A stretch of 64,000 nt of DNA from NCBI GenBank assembly GCA_038205805.1, contig JBBRBO010000002.1:1-64000 (forward strand), written 5' to 3'. Source of the DNA: JBBSBY01 sp038205805. GTDB lineage: Bacteria > Desulfobacterota > Desulfomonilia > Desulfomonilales > Desulfomonilaceae. Below the pieces are notes generated by a model. It did no database searches, was not told where the DNA came from, and saw nothing but the letters and a program-made list of their open reading frames with translations. The translations under genes were made by a program, and so were the position numbers. Numbering within the stretch: the stretch's first letter is position 1; each line of letters starts with the position of its first letter. Positions 8,921 to 16,626 of this stretch are shown here, one piece after another.

Positions 8921-9240
8921 GATTTACCCCTTATAATGTGGAATATGCCTAATTTTAGGTTTTAATGTTGTAGACTGAACGGTCCCTTCGTAAGGTACCC
9001 GGACTGGACGCTTGGTAATTCCGCTGTGAACGGCGAAATGAATGCTGTTCGATTCGCCGGCGTTTGTTGCGGATAACACTTGACAGAGCTTCGGGCGTTT
9101 ACTACAAGTCCTTCTCTCAAAGGATTAATTCTTCAGAGCGGGGTTTGTCGAAAGAAAGCTCTGTAACCAGTCGCTCGGCGCCGGACGCTCATCTACATTA
9201 CCATTCAATGCGCCACAACTGTGAATATAAGGATAATATC
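8921..9240. other. Divergent intergenic stretch, promoters not resolved
   Basis: A 320 bp stretch between the leftward helical-protein gene and the rightward ParA gene. The ParA frame stays open upstream to about 9064, but no ribosome-binding site precedes the earlier starts. No clear promoter or RNA gene is seen. Confidence 0.4.
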
Positions 9241-10254
9241 ATGCTGCAACGTACTTTCAAACCGGTAGACGCGGCGAAAATTTTGGGAATGTCTCGGGAG
9301 CGACTCGTTACGTACGAACGCGACGGCAAAATCCCGGATTCACAGCGTGACGAGTACGGTAATCGATTCTACACTTATAACGATATCGAAAAAATCAGGG
9401 ACTTGATCCAAAAGCGACCGAAGATTCAGAATGGCCCTGTGGTGATCGCCGTATTCAACATGAAAGGCGGTGTTGGCAAGAGCACCATTTCATCGAATTT
9501 GGCATGGAAGACGGCCGAACGGGGTTACAGGACACTGGCCATTGACGCTGATCCTCAGGGTCACATGACCACGTCGTTGGGCCAAGAGCCTGCTGATTTT
9601 GAGCGTACGCTGCTGCAAATGCTCATCCCCGACGCTAAGTGTGAGACCGCCAGAGTGGACGAACTCAAACGCGTGATTACCCCAACGCTGGATTTGGCGC
9701 CGGCGAACCTGTCCATGTGCTCCATGAATCTGCTTCTCTTTCAGCAGCCGGAAAGGGAATACCGGTTTCGCCGAGCAATAGAGAGAATAAAAAAAGAGAA
9801 TGATTACAATATAGTAGTTGTAGATTCTCCACCAGCATATGATTTAACCAGTTTAAATATACTTTTAGCTTGCGATTTTTTGTTGGCTCCTGTAAAACTT
9901 GATGGCAACTCGTTTTACGGGTTACAGTACCTCTTTGATTCGATCAGCGATATCGCAAAGACGTACAGGCACACAATACCTATGATCAAGATTGTGGCCA
10001 ATCACTATCACGGCAGCTATTCGGTCAGTAGGCAAATACTTGACGGCTTACAGGAAAACTACGGCGATTACGTAATGTCTACCGTTATACGACAGGACGT
10101 CAGCTTCGACAAAGCGAACGCATTGCGACAGCCGGTGTTTCTCATGGCCCCCACCAGCAAGGGCAGCAGAGACCTGGAATCTATGACCGACGAGGCGCTT
10201 GCCGTGATACGCAAAAGAAACGCAGCAGAGTGTTCCTATGAAAAACAAGCCTAA
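9241..10254 (+). CDS. ParA/Soj-family ATPase with N-terminal MerR-like helix-turn-helix
   Basis: A 337-residue ATPase. Residues about 6-56 form a MerR-type DNA-binding domain (AAKILGMSRERLVTYERDGK, then the wing YGNRFYT). Residues 66-330 are a deviant Walker ParA domain, with KGGVGKST at 75-82, the DADPQG switch and a VVVDSPP Walker B. Such proteins position DNA or large complexes by ATP-driven gradients. The start at 9241 is preferred because AAGGAT precedes it. There is no ParB gene or parS-like repeat beside it; instead the next gene overlaps it by 17 nt and encodes a tail-anchored protein. About 120 bp near 9780-9905 is much richer in AT than the rest of the gene. Confidence 0.82.
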   Translation: MLQRTFKPVDAAKILGMSRERLVTYERDGKIPDSQRDEYGNRFYTYNDIEKIRDLIQKRPKIQNGPVVIAVFNMKGGVGKSTISSNLAWKTAERGYRTLAIDADPQGHMTTSLGQEPADFERTLLQMLIPDAKCETARVDELKRVITPTLDLAPANLSMCSMNLLLFQQPEREYRFRRAIERIKKENDYNIVVVDSPPAYDLTSLNILLACDFLLAPVKLDGNSFYGLQYLFDSISDIAKTYRHTIPMIKIVANHYHGSYSVSRQILDGLQENYGDYVMSTVIRQDVSFDKANALRQPVFLMAPTSKGSRDLESMTDEALAVIRKRNAAECSYEKQA

Positions 10255-10648
10255 TTACGCCAAGTTCATCAAGAAGCCCACGCCTTTAAGCATGAGTGCC
10301 CCTGAACAGGACGCGCAACCCGCACCGATTGCCCGTCGTTCGGTGGAAGCCGAGGAGCTTCCTTTTGCGGAAGTCATATTGACTGCCCGGCAGCGTTCGC
10401 TTCTGGGAGAAGACCAAGCCATCCCGGATGCTCCGGAAGCGTCTACGCTTGCCGGCTACGCCTTCGCGGATCCCCAGAGCGAGACACCGGCTCACGCTGA
10501 TCAGGCAGGCGCGGAAAAGCGGCAGGAAGCGTCAAAGTTCACGAACATGATTCAATCGCTGCACTCCAAAGCAGTCACGGAAGGAGCCCCGCCGATAGCG
10601 CCCATGGTGGTGTTCGTGGTTCTGCTCATTGCTTTCATGAGTATATGA
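10238..10648 (+). CDS. Tail-anchored partner candidate of the ParA-like ATPase
   Basis: A 136-residue protein with a basic N-terminus, a Pro/Ala/Glu-rich flexible middle and one hydrophobic helix at the extreme C-terminus (about residues 116-134), so it should be held in the membrane by its tail. Its start lies inside the last 17 nt of the ParA-like gene, implying translational coupling. The basic N-terminal stretch (KPNYAKFIKKP) resembles the Lys/Arg-rich peptides that stimulate ParA ATPases, which suggests a membrane-bound ATPase activator. This is inference; no family is recognised. Confidence 0.6.
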   Translation: MKNKPNYAKFIKKPTPLSMSAPEQDAQPAPIARRSVEAEELPFAEVILTARQRSLLGEDQAIPDAPEASTLAGYAFADPQSETPAHADQAGAEKRQEASKFTNMIQSLHSKAVTEGAPPIAPMVVFVVLLIAFMSI

Positions 10649-10836
10649 CCTCTCACGTAAGCCGAACCGCTGTAGCGCAAGCTAGGCGTGTTCAGCGGAT
10701 AGGCGCCCGAACCGGCGTGTTACCACGCGAACTTCCTTGACATATCCCCACTCTCTTGCTAAAAATTCATCGTTTAGAAAGTCAGTCTCGGCCGGTGAGC
10801 TAAGACGCAACTCACGCCTGCCTCGATAGAGTCCGA

Positions 10837-10857
10837 CCGCCTGCGTTCAACAGGCGG
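10837..10857 (+). promoter_or_regulatory. Perfect hairpin upstream of serA
   Basis: CCGCCTG and CAGGCGG form a perfect 7 bp stem with a 7 nt loop, about 90 bp before the serA start. No T-run follows, so it is not a classical terminator. It could be a leader structure or a weak stop for the upstream pair. Confidence 0.35.
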
Positions 10858-10946
10858 CTTCCGTTATGTGCCCTGGGACCGAATCACCGTGCGGCGTCGC
10901 ACTGATGTGCAATCCATCTTCATGGTTTTTTAAGGAGGAACGGCCT

Positions 10947-12551
10947 GTGAAGGTCCTTGTGTCGGATAACTTGTCCCAATTGGGCATTGACATACTGCGC
11001 GATACCGACGGTATCGAAGTTGACGTTAAGGTAGGGCTTTCGCCCGAAGAACTCAAAAGCATCATCGGCGAATATCACGGACTCATTATCCGAGGGGCCA
11101 CCAAGGTCACTGCGGACGTCATCGCCGTTGCGAATAATTTGAAGGTAGTTGGTCGAGCCGGAACAGGCCTGGACAATGTTGATATCCGCGCCGCTTCTAA
11201 GCGCGGCATAGTGGTCATGAATACGCCCGGCGGCAACACCGTTACCACGGCCGAACACACCATCTCCATGATGTTGTCCTTGGCTCGCAATATTCCCCAA
11301 GCTAACTCCTCGATGAAGGAGGGCAAATGGGAAAAGAAGAAATTCTCGGGTACCGAACTGTTCAACAAATACTTGGGCGTTATCGGATTGGGTAAAATCG
11401 GGTCCGTGGTAGCCGACCGCTGCATCGGATTAGGTATGCGCGTATTGGCGTACGATCCGTTTTTATCCGAAGATCAGGCCAAACAGTTAGGGGTAAAGCT
11501 CGCGACGCTGGATGAGATATTTGCTCAAGCTGATTTCATCACGCTTCATGTCCCGAACACGCCTGAGACACGCGGGCTCATCAACGCTAAAAACATCTCG
11601 AAGATGAAAAAGAGCGTGCGGATAATCAATTGCTCACGCGGAACCGTCATCAACGAGCAGGATCTGCTGGAAGCCCTTGAATCAGGACGGATTGCAGGCG
11701 CAGCCCTAGACGTGTTTGAAAGCGAACCGCCGGGATCTTCTCCGCTCATCGAGAGGCCGAATCTCATTTGTACGCCGCATCTGGGCGCATCCACACAAGA
11801 GGCCCAAGATAATGTGGCAATCGCCGTGGCCACTCAGATCAAGGAGTATCTTACCACTCAAACCATTCGCAACGCCGTCAACGCGCCGGCGGTTTCCGGT
11901 GAGGCCTTGGTAACGCTCCAGCCTTACCTGGATCTCTCCCAACGTTTGGGGTTGTTTATAGGGCAGATGGTTCAAACAGGGATCAAAGCTGTTGAGGCGC
12001 AGTACTCCGGTGATGTGGCGGAAATGGAACTCAAACCAATCACCACATCGTTTATCACGGGCTTACTGACTCCTATTATGCAAGACGACGTAAATATGGT
12101 AAACGCGCCCGTGGTGGCTCAGGAACGAGGCATCGTGGTATCGGAAACTCGCATGAGCAAGGGCGAGAATTACATCTCTCTGTTGCAATACAAAGTCAAA
12201 GGCGAGAAAGAAGATTACCTGGTTGAGGGAACTCTCTTTGGCCGCTCCGAGCCTCGCATGGTGCGTTATCAATCTTTTAGGGGGGAATTTGACCTTCACG
12301 GCGAGCTGATTCTCATTAACGGAGTAGACCGACCGGGCCTAATCGGCCAGGTGGGGCAAACACTCGGTGAACGCGGCATAAACATATCGCACTTTCAGTT
12401 TGCTCGAGAAACGCAAGGCGGCGCGGCGTTGCTTTTTCTCAATACGGATTGCAGGGCGGACGACTCGTCACTGGATGCCTTGAGCGGCTTAGAAGGAATA
12501 GAAATGGTGCGCCGGGTAACCATGCCGAATGGAAATGGACAGGTATGCTGA
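10947..12551 (+). CDS. serA: D-3-phosphoglycerate dehydrogenase
   Basis: A 534-residue enzyme of the long SerA type. It oxidises 3-phosphoglycerate with NAD, the first step of serine synthesis. An N-terminal substrate and NAD-binding pair (the latter with GVIGLGKIGSVV) is followed by the catalytic Arg/Glu/His set (TPHLGAST holds the His), an intervening allosteric domain and a C-terminal ACT domain (from about 460; INGVDRPGLIGQVG). The start is GTG 10947, directly after TTAAGGAGGAA. The next gene begins inside its last codons. Serine feeds one-carbon units into folate, which fits the folate and CO-pathway genes that follow. Confidence 0.95.
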   Translation: MKVLVSDNLSQLGIDILRDTDGIEVDVKVGLSPEELKSIIGEYHGLIIRGATKVTADVIAVANNLKVVGRAGTGLDNVDIRAASKRGIVVMNTPGGNTVTTAEHTISMMLSLARNIPQANSSMKEGKWEKKKFSGTELFNKYLGVIGLGKIGSVVADRCIGLGMRVLAYDPFLSEDQAKQLGVKLATLDEIFAQADFITLHVPNTPETRGLINAKNISKMKKSVRIINCSRGTVINEQDLLEALESGRIAGAALDVFESEPPGSSPLIERPNLICTPHLGASTQEAQDNVAIAVATQIKEYLTTQTIRNAVNAPAVSGEALVTLQPYLDLSQRLGLFIGQMVQTGIKAVEAQYSGDVAEMELKPITTSFITGLLTPIMQDDVNMVNAPVVAQERGIVVSETRMSKGENYISLLQYKVKGEKEDYLVEGTLFGRSEPRMVRYQSFRGEFDLHGELILINGVDRPGLIGQVGQTLGERGINISHFQFARETQGGAALLFLNTDCRADDSSLDALSGLEGIEMVRRVTMPNGNGQVC

Positions 12552-13189
12552 ACATCAAAGACCTATCCCAACCCCAGGGCCACAATAACGAGACGTATGA
12601 GCAGGCGCTCCGTCTGGGTCTGGAAATCTTTGATAGAAAAGACCCGGGTAGAGCAGCCGAAAAGGCGGGCGCGGAGTTCGTCGGTCGATCCGTTGTTCTC
12701 CCGTACTTGAACAAAGCCCTAGTTTTCAATGTAGACACCCACCGCTTCTCGTTCTTGAAAGACGAGCAGTCGGCGCCTATGTGGCTGGCTATCTTGGTCG
12801 TTCACTATCTCAACAATGCCGATGGCGGCGTTCCTACGGGCAAACTGAAGCACTTCCGCGAATTCAAGGACTGTCAGTTTTACGAGCCGGCGTTCAACCA
12901 AAGCACCAAACGCGTCTTGGCTCAACACTTCGGCGCGGATACTGAGTTGATGCGACAGGCCGGCATCAAGCTTGGAGGGAAAGAGATCCCTACCGGTGAT
13001 GTCGGAATAGAGCTATCCTATTTTCCACTTCTGCCTATCACCTGTATCCTGTGGAAGGGTGATGAAGAATTCCCGGCCGAAGGATCCGTGCTGTTCGACG
13101 AAACCGCAGAGCGTTTTCTGAGCCCGGAAGACATGGCCGTAGCCGGACAGATGGCCGTGCTGGAGATGATTAAAGCCTCTCAAGTGTGA
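12545..13189 (+). CDS. DUF3786 family protein
   Basis: A 214-residue soluble protein of a family found mostly in anaerobes near corrinoid and CO/acetyl-CoA pathway genes. Recognisable parts are the VVLPYLNKALVF strand, the LLPITCILWKGDEEFPAE segment and the VLFDETAERFLSPEDM segment near the C-terminus. The biochemical role is not known to me. The ATG overlaps the serA stop by 7 nt, so translation is coupled. Close linkage to cooC suggests a part in maturation or supply of a Wood-Ljungdahl metalloenzyme, which is inferred from neighbourhood only. Confidence 0.75.
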   Translation: MLNIKDLSQPQGHNNETYEQALRLGLEIFDRKDPGRAAEKAGAEFVGRSVVLPYLNKALVFNVDTHRFSFLKDEQSAPMWLAILVVHYLNNADGGVPTGKLKHFREFKDCQFYEPAFNQSTKRVLAQHFGADTELMRQAGIKLGGKEIPTGDVGIELSYFPLLPITCILWKGDEEFPAEGSVLFDETAERFLSPEDMAVAGQMAVLEMIKASQV

Positions 13190-13260
13190 CTTGATCTTTC
13201 TTTTAAAGGCATAAGCGGCTATCTTTTAAGCGCATACTTTAATTACTATAGGGGAGTGCC

Positions 13261-14037
13261 ATGAAAATAGCCGTTTCCGGAAAAGGAGGGGTCGGCAAGA
13301 CTACCCTCAGCAGTCTATTGGCCCGATACTGGGCTCGCAAAGGTTTTCGCGTCTTGGCCGTGGATGCGGACCCGGACGCCAATCTGGGTTCGGCCCTCGG
13401 AGTCGACACCACCGGTCTGGTTCCCATCGCTAAGATGGAAGAGCTTATCGCCGAACGAACGGGAACGAAACCCGGCACCGTCGGCGGCTTTTTCAAGATG
13501 AACCCTAAGGTCGATGACTTACCCGAAGCTTTGGGTAGAGAAAAAGACGGCGTTAAACTCCTTGTTTTGGGCACGGTGAAAAAGGGCGGCGGCGGGTGCA
13601 TCTGCGCTGAAAGCGTCCTGCTGAAGGCGCTTATAAGCCATTTGGTGCTTTACGAGAAAGACCGCGTCATCATGGATATGGAAGCGGGAATAGAGCATCT
13701 GGGGCGAGGCACGGCTCAAGGTGTAGACCGACTCATCGTCGTGGTGGAGCCTGGTCGCCGCAGCATCGAAACCGCGAACAAAGTGAAGCTCTTGACTAAA
13801 GACATAGGTCTGACCAGGATCGGCGCAGTGGGGAGCAAGGTGCGAACTCCCGCTCAAGAGACGTTTCTCAGGGAAAACTTAGACGGTATTCCGTTGCTGG
13901 GAATATTACCCTTTTCCGAAGAGATCGCCACGGCGGATCTCGAGAGCAGGCCGCCGTCGCTGGATGACCCCGAAATTTATCAGGCGATTGAGCGTATTGC
14001 GACATCCTTGGAGTCGGACGCGGAAAAGACACAGTAG
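13261..14037 (+). CDS. cooC: CO dehydrogenase nickel-insertion ATPase CooC
   Basis: A 258-residue MinD/SIMIBI-class ATPase. The deviant Walker A GKGGVGKT is at residues 7-14 and the DADPDAN switch follows. The Cys-x-Cys pair (GCICAES, C113 and C115) that binds metal at the dimer interface in CooC is present. It delivers nickel to the C-cluster of carbon monoxide dehydrogenase. No CODH/ACS structural gene is in the window, so the target must be encoded elsewhere. It stands 70 bp after the DUF3786 gene and 350 bp before folD. Confidence 0.9.
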   Translation: MKIAVSGKGGVGKTTLSSLLARYWARKGFRVLAVDADPDANLGSALGVDTTGLVPIAKMEELIAERTGTKPGTVGGFFKMNPKVDDLPEALGREKDGVKLLVLGTVKKGGGGCICAESVLLKALISHLVLYEKDRVIMDMEAGIEHLGRGTAQGVDRLIVVVEPGRRSIETANKVKLLTKDIGLTRIGAVGSKVRTPAQETFLRENLDGIPLLGILPFSEEIATADLESRPPSLDDPEIYQAIERIATSLESDAEKTQ

Positions 14038-14388
14038 GTATTTTTTTTCCTGGATACGTAGCGATAGCGCTTGGTAAAGCGGCCCTGATCCGCAATTTAA
14101 TGTGAATGCACGATGGTCACGCACCGGACGGCGTTCGGCCCTTGGGAGCCAACACTAAGGACACTCTCCGGTAAAACCAGTCTCTCCTCGGTTTACGTCG
14201 GTAACCAGCCCGATGGACCACTTTGAATATCGACAGCATTATTGCGTCGGACCCACTGACTTGACGAGTAGGCAGGCGCCGTCCATCCTTAAAGTGACCG
14301 CTTCGGGTATACGATTCCGCTCGTATGAAGCTGCCGCGGAGCCGTACATCCTTTGGAGTGTACATCCAACGTCGTATAGGAGGAGTTC
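14038..14388. other. Intergenic stretch cooC-folD
   Basis: 350 bp with no supportable gene. A short frame from 14109 has no ribosome-binding site. A weak inverted pair GTACA/TGTAC lies about 25-45 bp before folD, and AGGAGG stands just before the folD start. Confidence 0.4.
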
Positions 14389-15270
14389 ATGTCGGCTAAG
14401 GTAATCAACGGAAACGAAGTTTCTCAGCTACTCAAAGACGAAATGAAGGAAGAGGTAAAGGGCCTAAAGGCTCAGGGTCTTGAGCCGTGCTTGGCGGTCA
14501 TCCTGGTGGGCGAAGATCCTGCCTCGAAGGTCTATGTCTTAAACAAGAAAAAGGCGTGCGATTTCATCGGAATTCGATCACTGGAAACCAAATTACCCGC
14601 CGACACCTCTACCGAAGGCCTTCTTAAGGTTATCGACGAGTATAACAAAGACAAATCCGTTCACGGCATTCTCTGCCAACTGCCTTTACCCAAACACATT
14701 CCTGAAGCTCAAATCTTACGGGCAATTCTCCCGGAAAAGGATGTGGATTGTTTCCATCCCTTTAACGTGGGGCTTATTTCCATCGGTGAGGTTCGCTTCC
14801 TACCTTGCACACCTGCCGGTGTTATAGAACTCATTAAACGCGCAGGTGTCGATACTTCGGGCAAGGATGTCGTGATACTCGGTCGCAGCAACATCGTGGG
14901 ACGCCCGCTTTCCAATATGCTGGATCAGCGTGATATGAACGCCACAGTCACCATGTGTCACACCAAAACCAAGAATCTCAAAGAGCGCTGCGCCGAAGCC
15001 GACATCATCATAGCGGCCATCGGTCGGCCGGAATACCTCAAGGGTGACATGGTAAAAGAAGGCGCCGTGGTCATCGATGTCGGTATCAACAGAGTTGACG
15101 CCCCCGACACGGAAAGAGGCTGGAAGCTCGTGGGCGACGTAGCCTATAACGAAGTGGCTGCAAAAGCGGCTGCCATTACACCCGTTCCCGGCGGTGTCGG
15201 CCCTATGACAATCGCCATGCTCATGAAGAACACACTTACAGCGGCCAAAGAAGCGGCCGGTCTCAAGTAA
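14389..15270 (+). CDS. folD: Methylene-THF dehydrogenase / methenyl-THF cyclohydrolase
   Basis: A 293-residue bifunctional enzyme that interconverts methylene-, methenyl- and formyl-tetrahydrofolate, a core step of the methyl branch of the Wood-Ljungdahl pathway. The catalytic lysine lies in SKVYVLNKKKACD. QLPLPKHI, DVDCFHPFNVG and GRSNIVGRP (nucleotide site) are all intact, and the closing PGGVGPMTIAML signature is present. AGGAGG precedes the ATG. A terminator follows the stop, so this ends the serA-folD group. Confidence 0.96.
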   Translation: MSAKVINGNEVSQLLKDEMKEEVKGLKAQGLEPCLAVILVGEDPASKVYVLNKKKACDFIGIRSLETKLPADTSTEGLLKVIDEYNKDKSVHGILCQLPLPKHIPEAQILRAILPEKDVDCFHPFNVGLISIGEVRFLPCTPAGVIELIKRAGVDTSGKDVVILGRSNIVGRPLSNMLDQRDMNATVTMCHTKTKNLKERCAEADIIIAAIGRPEYLKGDMVKEGAVVIDVGINRVDAPDTERGWKLVGDVAYNEVAAKAAAITPVPGGVGPMTIAMLMKNTLTAAKEAAGLK

Positions 15271-15280
15271 CAACAAGCTC

Positions 15281-15327
15281 CGGGATGGAAGAGGGCGGCC
15301 TTCTTTCATCCCGCTCGTTCCTTTTTT
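15281..15327 (+). terminator. Rho-independent terminator after folD
   Basis: CGGGATG pairs with CATCCCG, extended inside by AAGAGG with CCTTCTT (one bulge), and a CCTTTTTTG tract follows 8 nt after the stem. Confidence 0.6.
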
Positions 15328-15544
15328 GTGTGCGCCTGTCCTGCATCGTGAAACGGTCCTGCTCACGTTGTGTTTCTAGTTGGTTGCGCCACCCAAGCCG
15401 GCAACTCACCAAATGCGCGGCCTTTCCATCCTGACGCTCTTTCAAACACTTCGGTCCAACTGAGCTACCTTTTCTCCTTGTAAGCAGGTATGTCGGCGCT
15501 ACATACGTCAACATTATGAACCGAGTGGGCGGAGGAATGGGATA

Positions 15545-16593
15545 ATGGGAAAGAGAACTCCTTCTGGAAAGAACTATCGTGTAATATTATACCTGCTGGT
15601 TGCTTTCGTAATTCCGTGGCCGACCGCCTGGGCCACCGCTGAATCCGTGTATGACAAACCACTGGGCATCGCCATGGAATCTTATAACACCCGCACGCAG
15701 TGCAGTTTCTTCGTGTCACACTTGAGGGAAAAGCCCTTAAAATGGCCTACATGGACATTCTTCCCCAGGGAACACCAAACGGCCGCACTGCTCTGCTTAT
15801 TCACGGAAAGAACTTCTACGGCGCTTATTTCGAGAACGTGATTGCAGGCCTTACCCAGAAAGGATTTCGCGTTGTGGTCCCGGACCAAATCGGCTTCGGT
15901 AAGTCGTCGCATCCCGATGTTCATTACAGCTTTGATGTGCTTGCAAAGACGAACGTGGATCTGCTGGATCATCTCAAAGTGGAACAAGTCGATGTGCCGG
16001 CGCATTCCGTGGGCGGAATGATAGCGATGCGCCTTGCACGGCAATACCCGGAACGCGTTTCCCGTCTAGCGCTGGAGAATCCCATAGGCTTGGAAGATTA
16101 CCGCTTGAGCCTACCGCCCACGCCCCTGGAAAAACTCTATAGTAGTGTCATGAAGCAGGACACGGACAAGTACCGAGCCTTCGTGAAGCGCTACGTAGTC
16201 ACGTGGGATCCTGCTTTATACGAGAGATTTGTGGAGGTTGGCAGCCGCATAGGTCTGAGCCCACAATTTCCACGCTGGGTAAGTGTATTCGCCTCTTACG
16301 TCCCGAATGTTGTACGAGCAGCCCGTAATCTATGACGCTCCCCTCATCAAAGCGCCCACGCTTCTTGTGATCGGTCAGGCGGACACAACCGTCCCCGGAC
16401 GAGCCTTCGCGCCGAAAGAGGCGTCCGCAAAGCTTGGTAACTTCCCCGAACTGGGCAGGAAAACAGCGAGAGCGATCCCAAACTGTCGGCTTGTGGAGTT
16501 GCCGAACGTGGGGCACATACCTCATCTGGAAAGTCCCAGTTCATGGCCGCACTGTTGGAATTTTTCGAGCAAGACCTTTCTAGCGAGCACTGA
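15545..16593 (+). pseudogene. Frameshifted secreted alpha/beta hydrolase
   Basis: Homology runs through three reading-frame changes. A signal peptide (frame of 15545) passes near 15690 into the hydrolase core (15700 onward), which holds LLIHGKNFYG (oxyanion region), GFGKSSHPD and the nucleophile motif VPAHSVGG. Near 16303 the frame changes again (MLYEQPVIYDAP, then LLVIGQADTTVPG with the acid residue, and NVGHIPH with the catalytic His). Near 16537 it returns for the last helix QFMAALLEFFEQ and the stop at 16593. All catalytic parts remain recognisable, so decay is recent, or the sequence has indel errors. The intact protein would be about 345 residues. Confidence 0.75.
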
Positions 16594-16626
16594 TGCCTTG
16601 CGAGTACAAGCGCGTTCGAGGTATCG

